Source: Pyrrhoderma lamaoense
Lineage: Eukaryota > Basidiomycota > Agaricomycetes > Hymenochaetales > Hymenochaetaceae
DNA length: 64,000 nucleotides
Assembly: GCA_002794735.1 (NCBI GenBank)
Contig: NBAZ01000001.1
Location: 1-64,000, forward strand
Reading direction: 5' to 3'
Below are positions 21,101 to 33,200 of this stretch, piece after piece; within the stretch, counting starts at the first letter, position 1, and each line of letters starts with the position of its first letter. The notes below the pieces were generated by a model, which worked only from the letters and a program-made list of their open reading frames with translations, ran no database searches and was not told where the DNA came from. A program made the translations under genes and the position numbers.

Positions 21101-22896
21101 ATAGCTTGGATAAATTCGGCAGTTTTTATGATAGTCTTAAAGTCAATATCGCCGTGTACATAGTCACCTCATGTTAGTGTGCTTATTTTTAGGGATCGGT
21201 CAAGTTGCAGACTTCATCATTATGTAGTTATATGCTTACTTATTCCAATCTCCTTTTTTGCGATAGTAGCAATCTTGAAGCCACTAATACTTTCTGAGTC
21301 GAATTCCATGGAGGTTAAGTCACTGATGTCGGTAAAATCTATATTTAGTATATCAAGGCTGGTTGGTTTCAAATTTAAACTTTGTGACAAAAAGGCGTGA
21401 CTAACGTTGAGCACGATATGTATTTAAATGACAAATCATAATTGAAATATGTGAGACTTAGTTTACCTGATGAGTCCTACATTCAACTTGAGGAAACCAA
21501 CTCGCATACTATTGCACGAATGTTATCTCTTTTACTACTTCTCTTTAACTATCATCAAAAACTAATGCTATTCGGAACCTTACGGCACTGCAATGAAGTC
21601 CCATTCAAGTGGCATGGCTGCCGATGATGCCCTTCTTGCCATAGTTCCATCCACAAAGCATATTTGAAATTCAATTATTCTTGATAACATGATACTCCAA
21701 AGAACCGGTTTGAGAATCTGACGCCAAAGGGCTCCTTGTTTTATATCTTTTGTAATGTGGACCTGAGATCTAGCAAGGGCATGTATCCATTATCTATAAA
21801 GCCTGGATATACGAGATTCGGAGAGAAACTGGAAAGTGACACTTGAAATCTATGTAACGATTATGATAATATTAATGTCTACGGATTCTTTCTATTGATC
21901 GATAGATTAGGCTTACTCATGAACCATACTGTATACCTAGAAACAACAGGGTAAATACCAGGATGGCTCTTATTGCTCCTATATATCTTGACGTCATAAG
22001 ACTTTACCAAATGACGCGATGAAACCATAAACTAGTATTTATTCGGATTCTCCACTGTTCTTGCTTGATACTGGTTAGGGGTATAGAAAGTCCTTACTCC
22101 TATCACTCATTGAAGACCTTTTCTTTAGAGAGTCAGTAAGCTTCAACTCACTAGTATACAGAAGGTGCTGTCAACCTTAACGGTCTAGGGTATTAGTTGT
22201 CTACTAAGCTTCAATGCTTGCGACATATATAAGGTGGTGCTATTATCTCAACTCAAGGGATTTTCCGGTATATCAAACGCTGATCTGTAATATATGATTA
22301 GCAGTCTCAATCAAAGAGTAATATTTTTATCCATGCAAATACAATAGATTTCGTTAAATTGCACATCACATCATGGATATCGATGAGAGTTGCTAGTATT
22401 ATCGCGATGACAAATTTACTTCCGTCTCATCCTCTTGTGTTTTGTTGCATATTGTATCTCACAGATCTCAACGCCTCATTTCCACGTTTATCGATACTTT
22501 TTGACCCTTCAAGTCATATTCAGGGGTTGGAATCTAGGGGTTCCCATCACATTGCATATACAACTAGCACGCAGTCTATCTGAAATTAATGAAATATGAA
22601 ACGGACATTTTTGTTCTAGTTATTCTGAGGAAATCATTGTTTGATGGCCTAAATTAGCTTGTTTTGCCTTGCCTTAAACAGTGAACAGAGGAATGATAAC
22701 ATATTTGAATATGATCATGAGACGGTGGTCAAACCGTATTTGATTGATGAATATCATCTCGACTACATTCACGCTCTATAATTTTAAGAAGACCCTAACT
22801 AGTACATCTTGACTTCCTCTAGTCTAGCAATACCATTTCGTTTGTTCAAGTCATCTCGAAGATTACGATAAAATATTACACATATCCATAGAACCT
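18157..22896. other. 4.7-kb gene-free stretch
   Basis: No frame here exceeds 80 codons, and none shows a recognisable motif or a consistent splice pattern. I see no tRNA, LTR end or tandem repeat. The first few hundred bases presumably hold the G-alpha promoter. The rest may be decayed mobile DNA or contain non-coding transcripts that I cannot detect. Confidence 0.5.
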
Positions 22897-23938
22897 TCAC
22901 TTCTTTTGCTTCATACCAACCTCTACAGTTAGCAACTTGTTTATCTCATCAGAATATAAAATCGTCGTAGGATCCTTGAGTAACATCCTCTTCAGCTCTG
23001 CCACTTTCTTCTGTTCTTCCTCTCTCATCTTCTTCGCACAGTTACCAAATTTATACGACCATAAGGTTTCTGGTTTCTTTTTCATCAACTTCCGTATAAG
23101 CTCATCAGCACGATGAGATTCTTCATTTTTTGACTCTTCAGCATGGGTATTATAGTGTTTCATCAGTTCGCGAATGAGTCGTATTTCTGCCATGACCATG
23201 AGCTCTTCAACCGTCCTTCCTTTAAGAGCACGTTCGTGATGAAGGTAAAGAAACCGAGGTATGGTTATTGGGCATTCTTTCTGGCGACATCTCATAATAG
23301 TCTTTTCAGCTATAAAATTCAGTAATGTTATCAAAAAACGTCCCTTCGTGAGCAATTATTTGTGATAGTATATATCTAAGGTACTCACAAAGCTCTAATA
23401 TCGGTGTTTTTGTCGTATCAAGCTTGAAGGAAGGAAGAAGGGAATCAGGAACAAAAGGTAAAGATAGTCAATGCAAGCTCACCGTCGCTGTACCAGATTC
23501 TACATACTTGAGTACCATAGCTAAAAAACAAAGGGAAGATACATTAGATTTATATTAGAAACAAAGTGCACTCTCCTACATACTCGCAAGCATTTTTTGT
23601 AATTCCACAGACCTCAACACTAGTTTACTCTGCTCATTAGTAGTCGATCTATTCACTACTTTCGAAGTAGTATTCTCAGCTGCAGGCAATGTTTTATCCG
23701 CCTTTGAGGCAGATCCTGCAATCGACGTTTTCTCAACATTCAAAGTAGAGCCTGGGACTTGTGTGCTTGCCGTTCCTGAGACATATGGCATCGTGGTTGC
23801 GTTAGGTGTCCTTTTGCCAGGACTTTTACCCAAGGATTGCCCTCTACTCTTATCTCCTTTACCCGAAACCATTTCGGGTGGATAAGTCCGACTTTTAATT
23901 AGAAGTTTAGGCTGTTGCTCACTTGATCCTGACATCAT
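22897..23938 (-). CDS. Hypothetical basic protein with a coiled-coil-like C-terminus
   Basis: Four exons join in one frame: an N-terminal Ser/Lys/Thr-rich part (MMSGSSEQQP to VELQKMLAS), then MVLKYVESGTAT, then LDTTKTPILEL, then SEKTIMRCRQKECPITIPRF and a long helical Lys/Glu-rich part ending VEVGMKQKK. All three introns are GT-AG and keep the frame open, which supports a real gene of about 290 residues. I do not recognise the family. The N-terminal half looks disordered and positively charged. The C-terminal half (RADELIRKLMKKKPETLW, then REEEQKKVAELKRML) is likely helical. An upstream in-frame ATG at 23959 is an alternative start. Confidence 0.55.
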
Positions 23939-23959
23939 CCGTAGCTGTATGCTAAGCAA

Positions 23960-24667
23960 GCCAAGGAAATGCTGTGAATAAATACCGACTCTAACAACGC
24001 AAAGCTATGGTATTGAAATGACATATATGCATAGTAGACATCCCAAATCCTTTAAGGCATAGAATCAGTACTGTAGCATAGTGAAAACATGCATCAGACT
24101 AAAAGTATTGGTAAACGTATGCAAACGTAGTTACAGAAAATATATGTACTGCATTGGTTCCATCTTCTAGGTTGACCAAAGGATAGCCAGTTCAGCAAAG
24201 AAGATGCCACACAGAAGTCTCGACTTCTGTGTATACTATCTTAAACTTTGCTTTCCTGTACAAAAAAGGTTTGACATAGTTTTCTTTTACAGTTTTGCGT
24301 TTGGATAATTCAAAAGAATCAAAGACACAGTACAACCAACAATAATGAGCAAAGTAGGTCTTGATGCCTGGATCTGATCTTGCTTACTTTGACTAACTAC
24401 CAAGGACCGACTCGGATGCTCGTACATGACACAGATAACTCCAAGACTGCAGGTACATTGAAGAGACTAATTTCTTGGTGTTAACACATGACTCATATCA
24501 TAATAGTCTGCGCATGCGGCGGGGAATGCAAATGACCCTAAAGAGAAAATGCATACATTGATTATCAAGGATGCTTGGAACTCAGAATATAATACAGATC
24601 GATTGTCTTATGTGTACAAATAATATTTCAAACCCCTACTTCGCCCACCTGATGAGTTAGCCATATT
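23960..24667. other. Intergenic, nothing seen
   Basis: AT-rich spacer between the hypothetical gene and the prefoldin gene. No coding or RNA signal is supported. Confidence 0.55.
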
Positions 24668-25240
24668 TTACTTCACTTGTACCGAAGATGCACCAGCAGA
24701 TTGTTGTAATGTCGCTTGGTGTGCCGTTTGCATCTCCACAATCTTTAAGTGCCAGAAATCAATACACTTGTGTAAATTCAAGTAGATCTGAAATGAAAGC
24801 CCTAAACATACCTCCATCCTTTTCTTCTCAATTTTTTCAGAAATCTCTTTAATATGACCATCTGCTCGCTTCCTAATGGTATAAAAGTATTTTTCAGCAA
24901 CAAAAGTTTGATAATAGAGGAGAATTGAGTCAGAGCAATGCGCATATAGTCAACTTGATATAGATATTAACTCGTCCGAGACTCACAGCTCATTCTTAAT
25001 AAACTCTAATCTCTTCTCCACGTTCGCCTTAGCCTCTGCCTGGTCTTGTTGCACAAGCACGGGTCCAACGAGCTTATACACCTCATTCTCAGCTTTCAGC
25101 TTTCCAAATTCCACTTTGACCATGTTTGTTTCCTGCTGTTGAGCCTCTAGCCGCTGATGCGCGTCAACGGCATCAGACAGTTCAACTTGTAACTTTTGGT
25201 ACTCTGTTGATGCCGCTTGCAGACGTGCCTCAAGGGACAT
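24668..25240 (-). CDS. YKE2: Prefoldin subunit 6 (beta-type)
   Basis: A subunit of the cytosolic hexameric prefoldin chaperone, which hands unfolded actin and tubulin to CCT. The start at 25240 gives MSLEARLQAASTEYQKLQ. Next come the family hallmark YKLVGPVLVQQDQAEA (strand hairpin between coiled coils), then VEKRLEFIKNEL. Two further exons, KRADGHIKEISEKIEKKRME and IVEMQTAHQATLQ, end SSVQVK at 24668. Total is about 125 residues, the normal size. It is divergently arranged with the Mpv17-like gene, with about 345 bp between the two starts. Confidence 0.93.
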
Positions 25241-25585
25241 TCTTTCGTTTTGTAACGGTCGAGATGCTTGATAATGGAGTTATTAGTATGGAGTGAGGTG
25301 GATACACTTAAGGGTGACTACTTCGCGTACACAGGTCACGTAATTTTGGGATCTTTCAAAAGAAAAAAAAAGCGGGCGCGTTTTGAGTGGGTGCGGATTA
25401 TGATCTGTGGGGTGTTCCCAAGCTTAAGCTTAAGCTCCGAACCGGGCTGGGGCTACAAAAGCCTGACTCGGGGTCAAAAAGACCTTACATCCAACGCTCA
25501 CGACCGACCTCGTTCACTCAGCGTTGTTATTAGATAAATCTGTAATCTGAAAAAAACATAAAGAGGCGGAAAGGAAAGGGAAAAA
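25241..25585. promoter_or_regulatory. Shared divergent promoter of the prefoldin 6 and Mpv17-like genes
   Basis: 345 bp separate the two oppositely directed start codons. It contains a palindromic AAGCTTAAGCTTAAGCT cluster near 25420-25435 and a GC-richer patch. No clear TATA box is visible. Co-regulation is inferred from layout only. Confidence 0.45.
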
Positions 25586-26650
25586 ATGGCATCTCTTCTG
25601 AAAGCTTACAAGTCAGTGTCATAACCTAACCAGTCATCTCTATCCTTGATCTAGTGCTCAACTTCAACTTATTCAATATTATTCTCAGTGCACTTCTCCA
25701 ACGACGCCCTATGGCTGCACAGTCAGTCACTGCAGGCATTCTCTTTGGCGCAGGAGATGTCATTGCCCAGCAGGCCATCGAAAAAAAAGGAAAAGAACAC
25801 GACGTTAGTCAATGTCCTGGTGAAACATCTCCTGTTGGCTGATAAATTGACATCCATCATCTGCATATACTTCAAACTCTATCGGCATTTGTTGGTATTG
25901 TTAGTTTGCTCGAACAGCACGATTGACGTTCTATGGTGGAGCCCTCTTTGGACCTATCATGACGAAATGGTATCAAGCTCTTAACAAGTTGAAATTCTCA
26001 TCTCCTACAAAAGCCGTTGTTTATAGAGTATGGCTTGATCAAGCTGTTCTTACTCCAGGTAAGATCCTTCTCGTTTATGAAAGTCTCACATCGTCTTATA
26101 CCAGTCTTGCTATTCATAGTTGCTGTCGTATTCTTCTTCTCGTCTATGACTTTCCTTGAAGGGAAAGGTGTTAGCGAAGCAAAGAAACGAGTTGAGAATG
26201 TGAGTACATATATCCTTTGTACCTTTTCCCCTAGCTATCCATCTTCAGGCTTTTCTTCGTGATAGTCGATTCCAATGACACTAAGATTGATTCACATTTC
26301 TATCTAATTTTACAGGCATACATCCCAACTCTTCTTCGTAACTGGGGAGTGTTCATCCCAGCTCAAATAGTCAACTTCGCTCTCGTCCCAACGCACATGA
26401 GATTCGTATTCGTCGGTGTTGTCTCACTCTTCTGGAGTACGTTCTGTTTCCTCTTTCCCTTTTGTACTTATACGATCAATTTCTAACATACTTCAACCCA
26501 CTCAACTCGTGATATGCTTCAATAACAGATACATACCTAAGCTATGCAAATGTACAAGCCCAACACGCTCTTCTCGCACAAGCAACTACTATCGAACACT
26601 CCACAGAAAAATCAGAGCTCGAAAAAGAATCGCAACTTACGGCCGCATAG
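25586..26650 (+). CDS. SYM1: Mpv17/PMP22-family membrane protein (Sym1-like)
   Basis: An inner-mitochondrial or peroxisomal membrane protein linked to mtDNA stability and stress tolerance in the family. Exon 1, MASLLKAYN, splices to ALLQRRPMAAQSVTAGILFG, then GDVIAQQAIEKKG. Exon 3 gives FARTARLTFYGGALFGPIMT and KWYQALNKLKF. Later exons give VYRVWLDQAVLTP, FFFSSMTFLEGKG, YIPTLLRNWGVFIPAQIVNF and FVFVGVVSLFW, ending SQLTAA at 26650. Five short GT-AG introns keep one frame. The WGVFIPAQIVNF and SLFWNTYLSY-type signatures are family-defining. There are four predicted membrane segments and about 200 residues, the usual length. Confidence 0.95.
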
Positions 26651-27822
26651 AAAAGCCTCCATTCCTATCATCTGTCTATTCCTAGCACTCTAGATTTTTT
26701 CTCTGATTTCTTGTCTCGCTATTTTCTTCATAACACTACAGTATTTCTCTTACCACCCTATCGATATAATCGCGGATGGATTCCCCCTTTATATCATTTC
26801 TCATATTCTCACCTATATCACCAACCTCAATTACTCAGTTCTTATGTATCCATCTACTTGAGTTTCCCTAGTCCTTTGTTATTCTACTGATAGACAACCC
26901 CTGTGCGGCCCCCTTAACTTATACTTCCCTCTTCTATTTTCTATATTTCTCCTTATCTTTGATGATCTTCGAACCAAATCAAGTTTGCCTTCTTATAGTA
27001 CTTTCATATCAAAGCTGAGACAATCGTTTTATAAATCGACTAGACTCTTACAAAACAAATCTCGTGCGTTAGCAAAGTAACGAGAAAGAGTAAGGTGAGA
27101 GGGGGGTGGGGGAGGTATCGTTTGTACCCTATTTCCCATCCTTCTCCCTCACAACCTAAGAAAGGCGCAAGAATAGCATAGTAGATTAGATAAACCTAAC
27201 CATGATATTTTACAGGTACATAACCTAAGGTCTTGATTACGCATCTGATGGAGAGAAATATCGACAACTACTTTTAATGCAGCTGGCTTCTCTCTCTCCT
27301 TCCGTTCTCTTATCATGTAGGGCTTTATAACTTGTTATAATCGATATACCAGTTTTCTTCCTGCTCTACATGTATCTGGTAGACCATCAATAGTATAAGG
27401 AACCAGTCCCATACAAAATAGCCATCGCATGAGGGAAGAAACACGCACGCATATAAATATGACCGGAAAGAAGGGTGCAAAGAACGACGACCGAATCCTT
27501 GTATGGACAGGACGATATAAGACGATAACAGTATCCTCAACCCAACTTATAGTAATCATGTAAAAAAGGGTGTGAGAGGAAGAGCGTGGGCGAATTACAT
27601 TCGGATTGAAGTAAGAAATAGAGCTGGGTATGATAGGCATAAGAATAAAGATCATTAAGGCAGGAAACATGAACCAGGGGGGGGGGGGGGGCTCGAGGTA
27701 CTTTGTAGTAAAAAAACGTGATGGTAATGTTGTCCGGGAGAGGTTAGACTAAGTGGATGTGAAGAAGAAGAGAACAGGACACCTAAAAAAGACTGAAAGA
27801 GAGGTAGAGATAGAGATAAGGA
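26651..27822. other. 3' region between convergent genes, with a 15-G run
   Basis: Convergent 3' ends of the Mpv17-like and Vti1-like genes. There is no supported gene; the frames here are in AT- and CT-rich UTR-like sequence. A run of 15 G (27677-27691) is the longest homopolymer I noticed. Confidence 0.55.
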
Positions 27823-28802
27823 TCAAGAGAGCTTCTCGTATAAAATGACAAGTATCAGAATTATGAGAACGACAATGATCGCAACGGTGACAACACGCTG
27901 TTGGTACATCCTAGAAGATAAACATAGATGTTAGATCCATCTTTGAACACGCATGTAAACAGGAATATGTGCGGAGAATCGGAGAAGTCATGTAAAGCAA
28001 AAGAACCCGGACGTACCTGCGGATCATCTTCTTAAGAGTCCCGGTAGCTCGGTCGATCGCACTATCAGCAGTTCGCAACTAAAGCATTGGCACATAAACC
28101 AGAACAAACGCAGAGTTGAATCAGTACATCACTCAATTTAAGAAATATCAACGGTGATAGGGGATCAAATATCACTCACAGTTTCTCTCGAATTCTCAAT
28201 CTGTTCTCGTTGGCGCCTCAAATCCCTCAATATATCCGCCCCCTGTTCCTCAGTCTCAAGCGCGACCCTCTGAGCGTCCTGTAGCCTCTTTGATCCATTC
28301 TCAAGTAAAGCAGTCCCACGTAACAGCCTAGCCCTATCACTAGATACTCCTCCTTCCTCCGTATCCGTCGAGTCCCTAAACGGTGACCCACCGACATCAG
28401 AAAGTAGCGTAGCTCTCGCAATCGCATTATGCTGTTCCCTAGCACGCGTTTTCGTGGACTGTAACGCAGCTTTAGCGTTCTTAGCTCGTGCGGCGTAAGG
28501 AGGTTTAATGCTCTGCGGCATCCCTTGTAACTCTATTTCCATCTGTGAGAGCAACTCGTCTGCTTCGTCGAGTTCCATCTCAACACGACGAAGCGCCGCT
28601 TTGCGTTGCTCTGTTAATCACACAAATGTACATTAGAAAGTTGTTCTTCACTAAACCAGCCATATAATAAGTGTCTGTTCAACGACTCACCTGTCCCTAC
28701 ACGTTGGTCTCCATCTGTGTCAAGCTTCTCACGAATACTCTTGACAATCTGTTCAAAATCCTGTTCATACGAATCAAATAAAGATGTCGGAGAGTTATCC
28801 AT
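27823..28802 (-). CDS. VTI1: Vti1-type Qb-SNARE
   Basis: A vesicle-fusion SNARE acting in Golgi, endosome and vacuole traffic. The start at 28802 gives MDNSPTSLFDSYEQDFEQIV, the N-terminal three-helix domain. The second exon continues with RKAALRRVEMELDEADELL and LQGMPQSIKPPYAARAK. The SNARE motif (LETEEQGADILRDLRRQREQ, then LRTADSAIDRATGTLKKM) spans introns. The C-terminal anchor VVTVAIIVVLIILILVILY is followed by a short EKLS tail, as in Vti1. Introns are short and in frame. Length is about 240 residues, near normal. Divergent from the mitochondrial uS17 gene. Confidence 0.93.
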
Positions 28803-29176
28803 GTTTCAATTATGTCTTGCTTGAAAAGTACGTCTTCTTTGGCGTATACGTCAGAACCAAGAAGGAAAAGCCAGAGACGAACGAGTGTTGATGATGATGA
28901 CGTTAGCAACAACAGTTGAAGGGATCAGTGAAGTGCCTGAGTTGACCGAGAACCCAGTAAGCACTGCCGCCAGCGTGACTGCGCAACGCACGCACGGAGA
29001 GTTATCTATATCCGTCTGAACGATACATTTACTCCAGTCTCCATATTGTATTCGTGAGAATAATATCATTGATCAATTAGTCTTATGTCATCAGATCTCA
29101 AAATAGATTTCTCAGCGAGACACAATCGTGCCTCATACAGGTTTACTCGAAGACCAAAAGATAACATCTCAAGAAA
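28803..29176. promoter_or_regulatory. Shared divergent promoter of VTI1 and the mitochondrial uS17 gene
   Basis: 374 bp between two opposed start codons, too short for separate long promoters. No TATA-like box stands out. Listed as a layout inference. Confidence 0.4.
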
Positions 29177-29740
29177 ATGCCTCCTCTCATCCTGCAAGGA
29201 GTCGTAACCAAAGTAGGCTGCATGAACAAAACGGCAACGGTGACTGTATCCCGTTGGGTGACCATCCACGAACACAAAAACGTCTAGAACGCTCAAAAAA
29301 GTACCTAACTCATGATCCAAACAATAGTAAGTAACCCTTTCTTCCTTTCCATAATTACCCATTTTTCTTCTTCTCATTCCTTTCTACTATCGTTAATTTC
29401 CCGTACCTCTTGGAAACTATCCTTCTCAGTCCATTATGCCGATTTCTTGACCTTTAAACCTCCTTTTTATATATCTATTTACTAACCTAACACCCTTTTA
29501 TTCCTCCTTCAACTTCAATCTCTCACACACACACCAGTTCTCCGCCTAGACGACAAAGTAGCAATCCAAAACTGTCCCCCAGTCTCAGCCCGAAAACGTT
29601 TCGCCCTCTACGCGGTCCTCAAAAGCCCCGAGAACGAACGTCTGGAACGACACCGAGCTCAAGCAGTAGCAACAGCAGCAGCAGCAGCTGGAGAAACTGC
29701 CGCTGCAGCTAGCTCTTCAACTGTACAAGCTTCTTCATAA
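29177..29740 (+). CDS. MRPS17: Mitochondrial small-subunit ribosomal protein uS17
   Basis: Binds 16S-type rRNA in the mitochondrial small subunit. Exon 1 (29177-29326) reads MPPLILQGVVTKVGCMNKTA, then TVTVSRW, then HPRTQKRLERSKKYLTHDP. Exon 2 (29538-29740) reads LRLDDKVAIQNCPPVSARKR, then FALYAVLK, and ends in an Ala-rich tail. TVTVSR, RSKKYLTHDP and the DDKV(A)I-C-PVS motif are classic for uS17. Between VSRW and HPRT the frame shifts by one base at the GGG run 29256-29258; one extra G restores it. All else is intact, so a sequence error is likelier than a pseudogene in an essential function. Confidence 0.88.
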
Positions 29741-30280
29741 CCCTCTAGTTTACATCTACCACTGTGCTATCTCGCAGGAGACTTGAAATAGAGATACAAA
29801 GACGAGGGCACTGGACTAGGGAACATACTCCATCTTGAAGCATTCTTCTTTCACAATTAGACATACACCTCCCCCTTCCCCCCTTATTCCTCTCCTCTAC
29901 CAGCCGATCCAATTCATATCATGACATTTCATAGGGTATGATCAACATTAACGCCCTTTCTTTAACGGAAGTTTATACTATCTATCTATTCTATGGTGAC
30001 ATCTCTGTACTTAATCAAACCAATCCTAATCACACTATATACACTCTTCAAACTCAAAAATATGGCATTTGAAAAACAAGAAAACTTAATAATGCATATT
30101 GTCGTGGAAGATGAGGTAAAATGACCGTAAGGTGACCGTCCGTCACCCTACTACTATTAATATACTAAAAAAGATAGAAGTAAAACACACAGTTGAAAAG
30201 CAAGAAGAATAAAAGAATGGAAAAGAAAAAGGGGAACGTAAACCCGTGATTTTCGTTCAGTGGAAGGATATTTCCATAGT
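29741..30280. other. 3' region between convergent genes
   Basis: Spacer between the mitochondrial uS17 gene and the ArAE/Bre4-like gene. It contains CT-rich and AT-rich UTR-like sequence and no supported gene. Confidence 0.5.
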
Positions 30281-33200
30281 CTAGTCTATAACAGAGAAAA
30301 AGAAGAAGAAAAGAAGGAGATGGTGTAGATTACAAGGAATGTGGTTAGGTGTATGTACGGGAAAACAAAATCCTGATATCATTAAGATAATAGCAAACGA
30401 CAAAAAATCATGCTGTGGCCTTCTTCGGACATAAACAGGTAAGCCCTGAATGTGGAACTGTTCTCCAACAAGTTCTTTCGTTGCAAGCATCAAACGATCC
30501 AGTCTCGTAACGATTTGATACGCGTTAGCTACTCCGACACAGAAATACCTATTAGAAAACGTCAATGATCACAACTCTTAGATGACGTGGATAGTACAAG
30601 TGAGAACATACATATACTGTTCGTCTTCGAGAGTTTCCATCGTCAGCTTCCTCGGCAAGCCAAAGGAATCTTCGTCTTCATACACCGTCCCAGTTCCAGA
30701 GTCAGGAGGACGCAGCACATACAAACCATGACGATGCACAGAGGAAACGAATCGATCAAGAAGAGGACACGGTGTCACTTGTGGTAAAGGAGACCCAAGT
30801 CGTAAAGAAGTAGATATCATACCTAAAGATTGATTGTTAATACTTGCTTTCAGAGATAAACAGAAAAGTGCATACTGATTACTGCAAGAACATCCCCCTG
30901 AAACTCGGGGTCCAAGAAACGGGTACGTCTAAGGAATGCTCTCGCCCAAGATAACTCAAGATGTTCAGTAACGGACCGAAGGTGAGATAATAGGTATGCG
31001 AGTTCCCTTGATAAGAGATGATGTCAGTGCACTAGATCAAAGTATTCAAGAATTATATTCTTACATTTGGATCTCACAGACAACTTTGTATCTCTCCTTT
31101 GGCCATTTCCCTCGCAAAGACAACTCATAGGGGACATTAGCCATCAGAGCAGTAGAACGTCGAAGCTTCATTCGTAATGCGATGAGCTCTTTAATAATAG
31201 CGATACCCTCTGGGCCCTCAGGTACAGTAGAAAGAGAAACAACATCACAATAAGCCCCACCGAGCTGCTGTGCGGTTGTGGCATATGTTGTACGAAGATA
31301 TCGGCGGAGAGTCGTTGATGGAGGCAAGAAGGAAAAGATGCTGCAACACGATATCAGACTACGAAGGAGAAACATCACAAAAACACAACCCACAATGCAA
31401 CAGTAACACCTATAGTAACCAAAAGAAATCGTTTCTGAAACGATAAAGTAAACTTAATAAGCTTGGAATCCAAAGGAACCCTCATACTCAGACTTACCCA
31501 AGCAACCTCAAATCCAACACCTAAGACCAAAGAAGTCAGATACCAAGAACGACATACCAGACACATCAAAAGGACATACCAGCATATGAAAGAGAGGGTA
31601 GATGGGTATCTTGCCATGAATATCCAAAAACAAGACCAGTTGTCACACAAAAAATGGTAAGGGTCATCGGAGATGCGGGATAATTCAAGCGAATAAAGAA
31701 CAAGAAAGGAAAGACGACAAGACAAACTGCGGCGAGGCCATAAGCATTGCCATTTCCTGATCCAGCCGAGATATACCTACACGATATGTATTAATATTTG
31801 TTTATGATGAAGCTATGGTTGTTTAAAACAGCATACCACATCACAATACCAACGATACCTCCTAGAAAAGTAGCTAATACACGGGAGAACCAACCAAATA
31901 TGGTATCACCACGAAATCGGCTCATCGTTAGCTGCCCGATTACCCTAAGTAAGCACAGAAAAATCAGTATCGCCGGTTCTTAATGGGACATAGATTACGA
32001 CTTACAAAGCCCAGATCGATCGATTTCCTTGAAACAAAACTATATGAGCGAGGAGAAAAAACAGAAGATGTGAAACGTACTATATGCAAAAAATGCAGAA
32101 TTCGGAATAAAGTTTGGCAAGCTCAATAAAACTAGAAGCAACCATTAATTACAAGATGTGACTAGGGCTTGTTGAAAACTGACCAGAAACAACACCAGCC
32201 TTGAAACCAAAAACGGCATTTCCCCGTCCTAACCCGCAATCGAACGATGGAACATACTCCCGATGACCTCCAACGTGTTCCCAGGTGGTAAGGCATCGGA
32301 TCTCGCCTTTGGGGAATGTCAAGAAGATGCTGTTTTTCTGGGTCAATACCCTGGATGATATCTATATAATTTCAAAACTTAAAAATCCATCATGGATTGG
32401 TTGTGTTACTAAACGCACTTGGATCTTCATCTTCGTTTGTCTGCAGTCCAGAGTCAGTTGGCTCCCATTTACTCCAGAAAAGAATTTGTTGCCAGGGTAA
32501 TATAGGAAACCATAGACGGGAACGTGGCCTCGTTTTCTCGAGATTAATCAGTTCTTCCAACTGAAATGACAAAAACTTGTCAGCCTCGAAATATCAGAAA
32601 AACTAAAAAAAGACATCCTTACAAATTTACACAGATGTTCAGCGAAGAAGATCAGATGATATTGATATGTATAGCATTGAAATAGATATCGGTGAGGAGG
32701 CGGATCTTCCCCAGGCGGAGACAGTGTCGGATCAATATGTGCCCGATAAAGTTCAAGCACGCGGTGTCTAATATAAGAATTAAGAAAGAAAAAAAACGAG
32801 GTAAAAATAGTAAACGTAATGATGCTAACCTTTTATTCTGTCGAAAATCATCTAGTACGGCCCTGAGTTTTGTATATACAGCTTCATCATCCTTGATACT
32901 TTCCTGCCATGACTTCTTACGCTCTCGACGAAGTAGTTTCCAAAATCTGTCTTGATTCATCCGTCCAAGCCAGCCTGTGACATGATCTAACGTCTCAGCA
33001 CAACACTCTGTAAGCTCACAAGAACCCTGCGCGAGAAGGTTAATAATCTTAGGAATCCATTCTTCCGCATTAGGGTGGGTGAGTCGTGATTCCAAGTTCA
33101 GATACCTCACAGACTCAAATACACCGACTACATTTTCTCCTTCGTGGAAGATAGATGGTGCATTCGAAGAATGATGATGGTGGTGGTGTCCAGTAGCATG

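Noticed and set aside
27677..27691. 15-G run as a G-quadruplex regulatory element
   Set aside because: It lies between convergent 3' ends with no repeated G-tract pattern, and homopolymers of this kind are error-prone.
29256..29258. Programmed ribosomal frameshifting as the reason for broken frames
   Set aside because: No slippery heptamer of the X XXY YYZ type is seen at the shift points, many unrelated genes are affected, and a tRNA shows the same one-base loss.
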